A stretch of DNA of 64,000 nt. It comes from Lachnoclostridium sp. An76. GTDB taxonomy: Bacteria; Bacillota; Clostridia; Lachnospirales; Lachnospiraceae. The stretch is from the NCBI RefSeq assembly GCF_002161355.1, contig NZ_NFHL01000005.1:124001-188000 (forward strand), in the 5' to 3' direction. The notes under the pieces are model-generated. The model had not been told where the DNA came from. It saw nothing but the letters and a program-made list of their open reading frames with translations, and made no database searches. This document shows positions 33,978 through 41,417 of this stretch, one piece after another. The translations under genes and the position numbers were made by a program. Every line of letters begins with the position of its first letter. Within the stretch, counting starts at the first letter, position 1.

Positions 33978-34065
33978 TTTCATTTCCTCCATATTCACAG
34001 ATAATTTCAGACCTCTTTTGTGCCATCCAATATACCACGCACACAGAAAAGAATACACCGCGGGG

Positions 34066-34112
34066 CGAAGCGGTGAAACCGCTTCGGATTGCACGAATGT
34101 GCAATCATTATA
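34066..34112 (-). promoter_or_regulatory. pyrF promoter -10 and two leader hairpins
   Basis: On the minus strand TATAAT (34107-34112) is followed at once by a 20 nt palindrome GATTGCACATTCGTGCAATC (34087-34106). A second perfect stem CGAAGCGGT-TTC-ACCGCTTCG (34066-34086) comes next. The -35 is poor (TTCCTG) and overlaps the terminator of the preceding gene. The hairpins could be an operator and leader regulating pyrimidine synthesis. The PyrR RNA consensus is not visible. Confidence 0.5.
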
Positions 34113-34116
34113 CCAT

Positions 34117-34167
34117 AAAAACCCCGGGGCAGGAAGCCTTTTGTATACAGGCTGCCCTGTCCCGGGG
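34117..34167 (-). terminator. Strong terminator of the zinc-ribbon operon
   Basis: A long stem (CCCCGGGACAGGGCAGCC with GGCTTCCTGCCCCGGGG, small bulges) with an 11 nt loop is followed by TTTTT on the minus strand. It lies about 47 bp after the DUF4234 gene. Confidence 0.85.
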
Positions 34168-34213
34168 AACCAATTCTCTCGCCATTTCGCCCGCAAGATT
34201 GTTTATGCCGCTT

Positions 34214-34738
34214 TTATGCTGCTTTGTTCAGCGTATCCTGGATCAGGCAGTAACTGATAATGCTGAACCCGACAAGTCCCAGTATCAGATAAAGGATGCC
34301 TGAACTTCCATTCACTCCTTTGATCCTGTCGCACCGCTCTCCCATCTTATAGAGCCAGTACAGCCCATAGATCCCACAGGTAACGATTGTTAAGAGAAAT
34401 ACGATCCCGCCGGATGTTGCCTGAGGCTCGCCGGAAACAATATTCACCTCATCATTCAGCTTGATCATCCAGTAGATTCCATAGATCCCACACGTAATAA
34501 GGGTAAATATAATACACAACGGAATGCTCCTCGGAGTGATCCCAAACCGGGAAGCAGAATAATAGCCCGGCTGACCATAACCCCCGCCATTGTTATACTG
34601 CTGAAAATTGTTGTACTGTTGAGAATCATTGTACTGCTGAGAATCATTATACTGCTGCTGCGGAAGCGGTGTCCCACATTCCGGACAGAAGGCAGTATTA
34701 TCATCACACTGCCTGTTACACTTCGGACATATTTTCAT
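34214..34738 (-). CDS. Zinc-ribbon DUF4234 membrane protein
   Basis: The 174-residue protein starts with a zinc ribbon MKICPKCNRQCDDNTAFCPE (two CxxC pairs). A Gln/Tyr/Asn repeat tract follows, with the unit QQYND or QQYNN repeated several times. Next comes a DUF4234 domain with repeated helices (IPLCIIFTLITCGIYGIYWMIKLNDEVN, then IVFLLTIVTCGIYGLYWLYKMGER) and a last helix GILYLILGLVGFSIISYCLI. AAGGAG six bases upstream fixes the ATG at 34738, well inside a longer open frame. It is the last of three genes that all encode zinc-ribbon or small membrane proteins. Function is unknown. Confidence 0.83.
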   Translation of the reverse strand: MKICPKCNRQCDDNTAFCPECGTPLPQQQYNDSQQYNDSQQYNNFQQYNNGGGYGQPGYYSASRFGITPRSIPLCIIFTLITCGIYGIYWMIKLNDEVNIVSGEPQATSGGIVFLLTIVTCGIYGLYWLYKMGERCDRIKGVNGSSGILYLILGLVGFSIISYCLIQDTLNKAA

Positions 34739-34749
34739 AATCTTCTCCT

Positions 34750-35217
34750 TTACAATATCTGCCAAAGCCCTTCCGGCGCCAGCAGCGTAAACGGAAATAC
34801 AGGGATATTTCTCAACACACCGTACACCACTACGATCACCAGCACCCAGGTAAGGAACTTTACATTGATCTTCCTGTCTATATGATTTCCTCCCGTAACG
34901 ACCCAATCCACCATCCGTGCTGCGATATACAGCCCTATCAGAGGAAGCAGGACCGTCATAAGAGGATTATAACAGAATGCCTCCAGGAATTGTCCGTGCA
35001 GGATCGAATAACACGCCCGCCCTGCCCCGCATCCCGGGCAGTACAGTCCCGTAACCTCATGGAACACACAGATCAGAGGAATATTCCCCGGTCCCATAAA
35101 ATACAGGTACAGCGCCCCTGCGCAGGCCAAAGCCGCCGCACAGGCCGACAGGCCAAGCCTTGCCTTCCAGCTCTGCCGTATCCTGTCACCCAGTATCCTG
35201 CCTCGTTCCCACCTCAT
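34750..35217 (-). CDS. DUF2752 membrane protein
   Basis: The 155-residue protein has a basic N-terminus and four hydrophobic stretches. The DUF2752 hallmark is visible: CVFHEVTGLYCPGCGAGRACYSILHGQFLEAFCYNP, with Cys at the membrane edge and a conserved Gly-rich CPGCG. No function is established for the family. It starts 3 bp after the CD225-type gene and stops 11 bp before the DUF4234 gene, so the three form one operon. Such trios are common in Clostridia and may act together in the membrane. Confidence 0.85.
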   Translation of the reverse strand: MRWERGRILGDRIRQSWKARLGLSACAAALACAGALYLYFMGPGNIPLICVFHEVTGLYCPGCGAGRACYSILHGQFLEAFCYNPLMTVLLPLIGLYIAARMVDWVVTGGNHIDRKINVKFLTWVLVIVVVYGVLRNIPVFPFTLLAPEGLWQIL

Positions 35218-35220
35218 GAT

Positions 35221-35901
35221 TTAATAATAATAGTAGTAAGAGCCGGCACCGCTCATCGCCGTGATCACCAGGAAAGCGATATTAGCGATAAGCCCTGCAA
35301 CAACTGCCACAATGATCCAGATCTTTGCCGTTTTCGCTGCTTTCTTCGCCTCTTCCATATTCCCTGATGTCACTGCACTGTTGATCTTCGCAGAAAATAC
35401 GATCGCAACGATACCAAACGGGATACAGCAGCAAAGCGTAGATATGATCGACACCACCAGATACGGAACCCAGTTCACGGTGTCGCCCTGACCCTGCTGG
35501 TATGACGGTGTATTCTGATAATTTCCATTCTGATAACCATTACTCTGACAACTGCTGTTCTGGTAATTGTTGTTCTGGTAGTTATTATTCTGGTAACTGT
35601 TGTTCTGATAGCTGTTATTCTGGCTGCTGTTTCCATAACTGTACGCTCCCTGATCCCCTGCGTTATAGGGATCCTGGTACGGTGCAGCAGACGCAGTCTG
35701 CGCAGTGTCTGCCGGCTGCTCATTTACCGTTTCTGCTGTCGTCTGTACAGCGTCTGCCGGCTGTTCATTTACCGTTTCTGCTGTCGCCTGCACAGCGTCT
35801 GCCGGCTGCTCACTCACCGATGCTGCTGTCTGCTCCGCTCCACAATATGGGCAGAATCTTGACCCTTCAGGAATTTCCTGATAACATTTCACACAATTCA
35901 T
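35221..35901 (-). CDS. Zinc-ribbon CD225/dispanin-family membrane protein
   Basis: The 226-residue protein has an N-terminal zinc ribbon MNCVKCYQEIPEGSRFCPYC, then a low-complexity linker. The linker contains copies of AETVNEQPADAVQT and many YQNN/SYQNN units. A C-terminal CD225-like domain follows: VNWVPYLVVSIISTLCCCIP, GIVAIVFSAKINSAVTSGNMEEA and a second helix IWIIVAVVAGLIANIAFLVI. The Cys triplet after helix one is typical of the family, where such residues are often acylated. The DNA of the YQNN tract is a direct codon repeat that could vary in length. GAGGT precedes the ATG. It leads a three-gene operon. Confidence 0.85.
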   Translation of the reverse strand: MNCVKCYQEIPEGSRFCPYCGAEQTAASVSEQPADAVQATAETVNEQPADAVQTTAETVNEQPADTAQTASAAPYQDPYNAGDQGAYSYGNSSQNNSYQNNSYQNNNYQNNNYQNSSCQSNGYQNGNYQNTPSYQQGQGDTVNWVPYLVVSIISTLCCCIPFGIVAIVFSAKINSAVTSGNMEEAKKAAKTAKIWIIVAVVAGLIANIAFLVITAMSGAGSYYYYY

Positions 35902-36045
35902 CTTTCTTACCTCACTCTCATGATTGTTATAGGATATTAAGCCGTTTCATTAATAATACCATTGAACAAGGTAAAAAGTCACCAGAAAATTGTTAATTTT
36001 ATCATTTTCCGCATTTTTTCGCATTTTTTAGCTGTCAATTTGCGG

Positions 36046-36666
36046 TCAATTTGCCATTTCATGTGAAGTTTTCGTCCTTGTCGCATGGATCATACCGGTC
36101 TTCAGAAGCACCGGGCGCAGCGCATTGTACAGCACACCCGCCAGCAGTACGGATACCACCGCATTGACAAATGTAGTCGCCGTGCTCCATTTCGCGAGGA
36201 CCTCTGCCATCTGCTGCGGCTGTCCGAGGATATACTGCTTATAAAAATACCCTGCCAGCGGATCAGCGATCACATTAAATCCAAGCCCAGCTACTGACGC
36301 AATGGTGCTCCAGCGGAAGATATATTTTTTGTCCGTGCTCTCATTGATCTTTGCGAATCTGTGCGCTACGAGCCCTGTGATCAGGCCGATGCAGAGCTTC
36401 AGGACAAACGTCTTCGGAGCGCCAACGATATAGACCGGGTCAAGCACATCCGCGATCGTCATCCCCACCGCGCCTGCCAGTCCGCCGTACCAGCCGCCCA
36501 GTATGAGCGCCCCGAGCACGCAGAAGGTATTGCCGAGATGGAAGGACGTAGCGTCTCCCCCGGGCAGCGGTATCTTGATCTGCAAAAATGTAAATGACAC
36601 AAAGCAGAGCGCTGCCATCAGCGCTGTCTGCGCAAGCTTTACGACCGTTTCATTTCTCTTTTCCAT
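36046..36666 (-). CDS. ECF transporter substrate-binding (S) component
   Basis: The 206-residue membrane protein shows the ECF S-component pattern: VVKLAQTALMAALCFVSFTFLQI, PLPGGDATSFHLGNTFCVLGALILGGWYGGLAGAVGMTIADVLDP, and later helices to the C-terminus. S-components bind a vitamin or similar micronutrient and dock with a shared EcfA-EcfA'-EcfT energising module, which is not in this window. The substrate cannot be told from these motifs. No riboswitch was recognised in the short upstream region (36667-36778). GAGGA seven bases before the ATG at 36666 fixes the start. Confidence 0.82.
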   Translation of the reverse strand: MEKRNETVVKLAQTALMAALCFVSFTFLQIKIPLPGGDATSFHLGNTFCVLGALILGGWYGGLAGAVGMTIADVLDPVYIVGAPKTFVLKLCIGLITGLVAHRFAKINESTDKKYIFRWSTIASVAGLGFNVIADPLAGYFYKQYILGQPQQMAEVLAKWSTATTFVNAVVSVLLAGVLYNALRPVLLKTGMIHATRTKTSHEMAN

Positions 36667-36778
36667 GTGCGTATCCTCTTTTCCTGTATGATACAGGTAT
36701 ATTAGCACCGGCGTGGTCATATTAAAATGTCCAGTTATGAGTTTTTTATGCAGGCCAGTTTGCAGGCCAATTCAGACC

Positions 36779-39490
36779 TTACTCCTTCCCCAGGCGTACG
36801 CGTTCCATTTCTTCCGCATCCTCTTCCCCCAGATGGTCAAACAGATAATGCCTGAGTCCCTCTCCTCTTCCCAGATGCTCTTCACGCAATTCCTTTCTCG
36901 CAAGCTCCACTTCTTCCTTCAGCCCTGCCGCTGACATCCTCCGGGCTCCCTGCCCCAGGATGATCACCTGCTCCAATGCATCCGAAGTGGCAACCGTCAC
37001 TTCGTGTTTCCGCGAGATCCGCCTCACAGTCTTTTCAATATACTGATCCGCCGTCTCCGCCTCTCTCGTATAGACAATGTGGATATTGTGATACCGCGCC
37101 ACTTCCCCCGGATTTCCTTCCACCTTGTACGCGTCAAAGACAAGGATCAGCGTACACTTCCGGTACCCCTGATAATCGCACAGGATATCCGCCAGCTTTC
37201 CTCTCGCCGCCGCAAGATCCGTTTCTGACAGTTCCCGCAGGTCATCCCACGCAAAGATGATATTATAGCCGTCCACAAGAAGATACTCTTCCCAGTTTCC
37301 TTTCTTTTTTCCTGACCTGCCCGTCTGCATCCCACTTTTTCCTGATACATCCTCACTTTGCGCAGACACAGTCACCGGACGGCTGCTCACACTTCTCTTC
37401 ACAGGGTCCGGCGTGCGCACATAGATCGCATCCAGTTCATCCTGCGTCAGCTCGATCGTACGCCTTGCCGGTTTGATAACCGGAACAGGCGGAAGCTCCT
37501 GGCCGGAAGGAGTTTCTCTCACACCGCTCTCCACATGCATATGCTCTTCCACCTCATACCAGGGCACGATAATCCCTGCGCCATGAGAACAGAAGACGGA
37601 ATCCGCGGTATTTTCCACATCCATATCCGGGTCATAGCCGATCCGCGCAGCTGCTTCTTCACTGTTGTGGCAGACATCATACCCCCTGACCGTACAGAAC
37701 ATCCTGCCAAACCCGCCTGTGTATGCGGCGAATTCCTTCTGGTATCCCCGCATTTCCGACACCGGGGCGCTGCCCGTGAGCACTGCCTGCCCATTCTCAG
37801 CCTCAGGTCCTTCAAAGCTGCCGCTCATCCTCTGGATATCCGACATCGCCCTTCCTACATTCTCCATGGGCAGCTCCATACGGAACTCATAATAGGGCTC
37901 CAGCAGGATACTCTCCGCCTTCCTCAGCCCCTGGCGGACCGCCCGGTAGGTCGCCTGCCGGAAATCCCCGCCCTCCGTATGTTTCTGATGCGCCCGCCCG
38001 GTCAGCAGGGTGATCCGCATATCTGTCACGGCAGACCCGGTCAGGACGCCTTTGTGCTCCCGCTCTTCCAGATGTGTCAGGATCAGCCTCTGCCAGTTCC
38101 GGTCCAGGACATCCTCACTGCACTCCGACAGGAACTGCATCCCCGAGCCCCTCTCTCCCGGTTCCAGGAGGAGATGTACCTCGGCGTAATGCCTGAGCGG
38201 TTCAAAATGTCCCACGCCTTCCACAGGAGCTTTGATCGTTTCTTTATAAACGATCTTCCCCTCTCCGAATCCGATGAGCACGCCGAAACGCGCCTTCACC
38301 ATCTGCTGGAGGACTTCTGTCTGGACCTCGCCCATGAGCTGGATATGGATCTCAGCCGTCTCCTCCGCCCACACCACATGCAGCTGCGGGTCTTCTTCCT
38401 CGATCTGACGCAGATCCCTCAGCATGGTGTGCACATCGCACCCGTCAGGCAGTTCGATCCGGTAAGTGAGCACCGGCTCCAGCACCGGCAGGTCGGATGC
38501 CTCTTCACAGCCGATCCCCTGTCCCGGATGCGTCTCCTCCAGCCCGGTCACCGCACACACGCTCCCCGCCTGCACTTCCTGGACCAGCTCATATTTCTCT
38601 CCGGAATAGATCCGGATCTGATTGACCTTGCCCGAAACATCCGGAAGAATCTCCTTCACCTTCAGGGCGCCCCCTGTCACCTTAAGCCAGGTCAGCCTGT
38701 TCCCCTGGCTGTCGCGTGATATTTTGTATACTTTTGCTCCGAACCCCGGCCCGTATACAGGGCTGGGCGAGAGCTCCGCGATCCCGTCCAGAAGCTCTGT
38801 GATCCCCTCTGCCCTGAGGGCAGAACCGAACCAGCAGGGGAAGACTTTTCTCGCCGCCACTGCCCTTCGCAGCGCCTCTTTCCCGACAGCCCCCGTCTCC
38901 AGATATTCTTCCAGCATCGCTTCCTCGCACACCGCCATGTTCTCCGTCTTCTCTTCATCACCGGCATAGATGCTTTCCATATCCGCGCAGCCTTCGCTGA
39001 GTCTTTCTCTCAGCTCTTCCATAAGGCCTTCCCTGTCCGCATCATCCCGGTCCATCTTATTGACAAAAAGAAACACCGGGATCCCATACCGCTTCAAAAG
39101 CTTCCAGAGCGTCATGGTATGGCTCTGCACACCGTCCGCCGCGCTGATCACGAGCACCGCACAGTCCAGCACCTGGAGCACACGTTCCATCTCCGCAGAA
39201 AAATCCACATGCCCCGGCGTGTCAAGGAGAGTCACCTCCATATCCCGCCACTGAAACATCGCCTGCTTAGAAAAGATCGTGATGCCGCGCTCACGCTCCA
39301 GTTCATATGTATCGAGGAACGCATCCCCGTGGTCGACCCGCCCCATACTGCGGAGCCTGCCGCTCAAATAAAGCATCCCCTCTGACAGTGTTGTCTTGCC
39401 CGCGTCTACATGGGCGAGGATGCCGATATTTAAGTGCTTTTGCTTCTGCCCTGTTGTCTTATCTGCTTTATAATCAGACGTATTTCCCAT
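36779..39490 (-). CDS. TetM/EF-G-like translational GTPase fused to a YacP/Rae1-type NYN nuclease domain
   Basis: The 903-residue protein begins with a translational GTPase: G1 AHVDAGKT (about 26-33), LERERGITIFSKQ, DTPGHVDF, NKMDRDD. Domains of the TetM/TetO ribosomal protection type follow to about residue 640. After a linker, residues 733-903 form a NYN/YacP domain: YLLVDGYNIIFAW, VFDAY, ETADQYIE, VTVATSDALEQVIILGQGARRMSA. These are the acidic residues and signature of the ribosome-dependent mRNase Rae1. TetM proteins end near 640 residues, so this is a true fusion. A role in ribosome rescue or mRNA cleavage at stalled ribosomes is inferred, and tetracycline resistance should not be assumed. 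AAGGGG eight bases before the ATG at 39490 fixes the start. Confidence 0.88.
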   Translation of the reverse strand: MGNTSDYKADKTTGQKQKHLNIGILAHVDAGKTTLSEGMLYLSGRLRSMGRVDHGDAFLDTYELERERGITIFSKQAMFQWRDMEVTLLDTPGHVDFSAEMERVLQVLDCAVLVISAADGVQSHTMTLWKLLKRYGIPVFLFVNKMDRDDADREGLMEELRERLSEGCADMESIYAGDEEKTENMAVCEEAMLEEYLETGAVGKEALRRAVAARKVFPCWFGSALRAEGITELLDGIAELSPSPVYGPGFGAKVYKISRDSQGNRLTWLKVTGGALKVKEILPDVSGKVNQIRIYSGEKYELVQEVQAGSVCAVTGLEETHPGQGIGCEEASDLPVLEPVLTYRIELPDGCDVHTMLRDLRQIEEEDPQLHVVWAEETAEIHIQLMGEVQTEVLQQMVKARFGVLIGFGEGKIVYKETIKAPVEGVGHFEPLRHYAEVHLLLEPGERGSGMQFLSECSEDVLDRNWQRLILTHLEEREHKGVLTGSAVTDMRITLLTGRAHQKHTEGGDFRQATYRAVRQGLRKAESILLEPYYEFRMELPMENVGRAMSDIQRMSGSFEGPEAENGQAVLTGSAPVSEMRGYQKEFAAYTGGFGRMFCTVRGYDVCHNSEEAAARIGYDPDMDVENTADSVFCSHGAGIIVPWYEVEEHMHVESGVRETPSGQELPPVPVIKPARRTIELTQDELDAIYVRTPDPVKRSVSSRPVTVSAQSEDVSGKSGMQTGRSGKKKGNWEEYLLVDGYNIIFAWDDLRELSETDLAAARGKLADILCDYQGYRKCTLILVFDAYKVEGNPGEVARYHNIHIVYTREAETADQYIEKTVRRISRKHEVTVATSDALEQVIILGQGARRMSAAGLKEEVELARKELREEHLGRGEGLRHYLFDHLGEEDAEEMERVRLGKE

Positions 39491-39495
39491 AGAAA

Positions 39496-39550
39496 ATACC
39501 CCTTTCTGTCTATCATTATGCATCCATAATCATAGCACAGAAAAGGGTAT
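39496..39550 (-). promoter_or_regulatory. Inverted repeat around the GTPase-NYN promoter and ribosome site
   Basis: ATACCCTTTTCTGT (39537-39550, minus strand) and ACAGAAAGGGGTAT (39496-39509) pair over 14 positions with one mismatch. The -10 TATGAT lies between them at 39529-39534. The 3' arm contains the AAGGGG ribosome site. Transcripts starting upstream would hide it. Those starting at this -10 would not. Confidence 0.45.
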
Positions 39551-39589
39551 AAGTCGATAAAGCATTGTCTCCGCGCTTTTTGCTTTTCT

Positions 39590-40465
39590 TCAGTTCTTCA
39601 CCGCATGGTGGGAGACAAAACTTTCCCTGTCAATGGCGCGGAACTCATATCCACGCTCTTTATAGTAATCAATGACCGCAGGCAGTGCGTCCACTGTCGC
39701 ACTCTTTGTCGACGAATCATGAAAGAGTATCATCACATGGCTGTACCGTTCTGTGACTGACCTGCTTTTGATCTCTTCGGTGCCGGCTCCGCTCCCATCC
39801 CCGCTGTCCACATTCCAGTCATAATACTGGTAGCCTTTTTCCATGACCTTTTCTGTCAGCCTTGACATGATCCCCTGAGAATATTTTGCCGACACTTCAT
39901 TGGATGAACCGCCCGGGAACCTTATGAGATAAGGCACGAACCCGATCTGTTCCTCTGCGGTCTTCCCCACTTTTTCCAGATCTTTAAAATAAGCTTCCTC
40001 AGATGCATAAACTTCCGAATAGTTATGAGAATATGTATGCAGACCTATGGTATGTCCCTCTTCATAGGCCTTTTTGATCAGAGGTCTGTGTTCCTCATCT
40101 GCGCCTGTGATAAAAAAAGTTGCCTTCGCATTATATTCTTTGAGTATATCAAGTATCTTCTGCGTATTTTCAGAAGGGCCGTCATCAAATGTCAGATAGA
40201 CGATCTTCTCATCCCGATCCGGCTCCAGAGTCCCTGCCGGCACACCGGGTTTCAGGGAAAGAGACTCTTTTCGGGCTATCCTTGCTTCCTCTTCTGCCCT
40301 TTCCGCCGCCTCCTCAGCCTTCTGCGCTGCTTCAGCCCGGGCTCTTTTCTCTGCGCTCTCTTTACTTTCCGCAATCATACAGAATACTGTGCCTCCGATC
40401 ACAAAAAACACCAGACCGCACAGCAAAATCTTATACCAGTTGTAACTGGTTTTTTTCTTACGCAT
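39590..40465 (-). CDS. Membrane-anchored polysaccharide deacetylase
   Basis: The 291-residue protein has an N-terminal membrane anchor (ILLCGLVFFVIGGTVFCMIA) and an Ala/Glu-rich coiled segment (residues 37-66). The NodB domain carries TFDDGPSENT (catalytic Asp and metal Asp), HTYSHNYSE (metal His pair), RFPGGSSNE (catalytic Arg) and MILFHDS near the C-terminus (catalytic His). It should remove acetyl groups from peptidoglycan or another wall polysaccharide outside the cell, often protecting against lysozyme. It lies upstream of the GTPase-NYN gene, but the promoter-like sequence between them suggests separate control. Confidence 0.9.
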   Translation of the reverse strand: MRKKKTSYNWYKILLCGLVFFVIGGTVFCMIAESKESAEKRARAEAAQKAEEAAERAEEEARIARKESLSLKPGVPAGTLEPDRDEKIVYLTFDDGPSENTQKILDILKEYNAKATFFITGADEEHRPLIKKAYEEGHTIGLHTYSHNYSEVYASEEAYFKDLEKVGKTAEEQIGFVPYLIRFPGGSSNEVSAKYSQGIMSRLTEKVMEKGYQYYDWNVDSGDGSGAGTEEIKSRSVTERYSHVMILFHDSSTKSATVDALPAVIDYYKERGYEFRAIDRESFVSHHAVKN

Positions 40466-40650
40466 TTCCCTCTCCTCATTGTGTAAAAGATTTTTCGTTC
40501 AGTTATCCCCCAGTTTCTTCTACACCTGATTATAGGAAGCATTTCTTAATATAAGCGCAAATTCTCTTTAAATATTATTAACTTTTTATGACAGGTTCTC
40601 GAACACTGAATAGATTCTTAACAAAATTCTTAACACCTTACCCATACAAG

Positions 40651-40690
40651 AAAACCGGGCATTGCAGGATCTTCTGCAATGCCCGGTTTT
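40651..40690. terminator. Bidirectional terminator downstream of the original tRNA-Pro locus
   Basis: AAAACCGGGCATTGCAG and its exact complement form a 17 bp stem with a 6 nt loop flanked by A- and T-runs. It lies next to attL, so before integration it followed the tRNA-Pro gene. Confidence 0.85.
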
Positions 40691-40704
40691 CCGCCGTTTT
40701 CTGG

Positions 40705-40741
40705 AATCGGAGTGACAGGATTCGAACCTGCGGCCTCTACG
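40705..40741. repeat. attL: 37 bp copy of the tRNA-Pro 3' end
   Basis: The 37 bp sequence beginning AATCGGAGTGACAGGATTCG is identical to 49549-49585 and includes the T-arm and acceptor end of tRNA-Pro. It is the left boundary of the integrated element and the displaced original 3' end of the tRNA gene. Confidence 0.95.
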
Positions 40742-40993
40742 GTCAACGAACAACGCATTTACGGGCTTTGCGAGGTGTGATTTTAAGAAACTTAAGTAAA
40801 ACTTAAATAAATGTAGCAAAAGGTTAATAAAACAAGCGACCACATAGACCGGAAAAGGAAAGGAGAATCTGAACATATGCACTTAAGGTTGCTTAAGATA
40901 ATTTCATGTAATATTTAAAGACCTGTCAACCTTTTACCGTAGGCACTTGCGTAGCAAATGAGGATTGACAGGGAAATAGGAGATATAATAATT

Positions 40994-41031
40994 CAAGGGG
41001 ATAATGCCAGTTTTTTGGAATTATCCCCTTG
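40994..41031 (-). terminator. Terminator after the left HTH regulator
   Basis: CAAGGGGATAAT and ATTATCCCCTTG form a perfect 12 bp stem with a 14 nt loop, two bases beyond the HTH stop codon. The remaining gap 40742-40993 holds only the CTTAAG repeats and a CCTGTCAA/TTGACAGG inverted repeat. Confidence 0.75.
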
Positions 41032-41032
41032 T

Positions 41033-41209
41033 TTACTCTTGAACTTTTATAAATTCTATGACATCGTTCGGCGTACATTCTAGTATCTCGCACAATCTTT
41101 CCAATGTCGCGGTAGTAATATGTTTGTTGTGCTTTAAATTATAGACTGTCTTGGATTGTACATGATGTTTTTCAATCAATGCATATGTTGTAATGCCCTT
41201 TTCTTTCAT
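41033..41209 (-). CDS. Small Cro/CI-type HTH regulator
   Basis: From the only ATG, 58 residues are encoded: MKEKGITTYALIEKHHVQSK and on through TVYNLKHNKHITTATLERLCEILECTPNDVIEFI. This is a helix-turn-helix of the short XRE (HTH_26) type. In relatives the domain starts about ten residues earlier with a SYEPLW motif. Those codons (SYEPLWNT) are present in frame here up to about 41236, but no normal start codon precedes them. Only ATA follows a GGCGGAG site. The gene either starts at a non-standard codon or has lost its start. It faces away from the lipoprotein operon, across a palindromic operator, as an autoregulated repressor would. Confidence 0.75.
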   Translation of the reverse strand: MKEKGITTYALIEKHHVQSKTVYNLKHNKHITTATLERLCEILECTPNDVIEFIKVQE

Positions 41210-41285
41210 TGTGTTCCACAGTGGTTCATAAGAGACTATATCGCTCCGCCTTTCTCTGCCTCTATTCTAAGGGCTAAAAATATGC

Positions 41286-41314
41286 TTGAATATACCGATT
41301 AGAATCGGTATAAT
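41286..41314 (+). promoter_or_regulatory. Promoter with perfect palindromic operator upstream of the lipoprotein gene
   Basis: TTGAAT (41286-41291), a 17 nt spacer and TATAAT (41309-41314) form a near-consensus promoter. The spacer is filled by the perfect inverted repeat TATACCGATT-AG-AATCGGTATA (41291-41312). This is an ideal binding site for the HTH protein encoded divergently next to it. A small TGCCT/AGGCA hairpin follows at about 41348-41362. Confidence 0.75.
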
Positions 41315-41417
41315 GATTCTTGGATTATTGTATGTACTCACGATAAAAAATGCCTTTATTAGGCAATTAGTTTTGTGAGATGGTATTATTTCTAAAAGGG
41401 AATAGGAGGAATGTACA

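Noticed and set aside
36667-36778. Riboswitch upstream of the ECF S-component
   Set aside because: The region is short and no known aptamer pattern or terminator could be recognised.
37358-38719. 453-codon plus-strand frame
   Set aside because: Antisense shadow inside the GTPase-NYN gene. It is His/Arg-rich with no domain.
36779-39490. Tetracycline resistance gene
   Set aside because: The TetM-like part is present, but the NYN fusion and chromosomal context do not support a simple resistance call.
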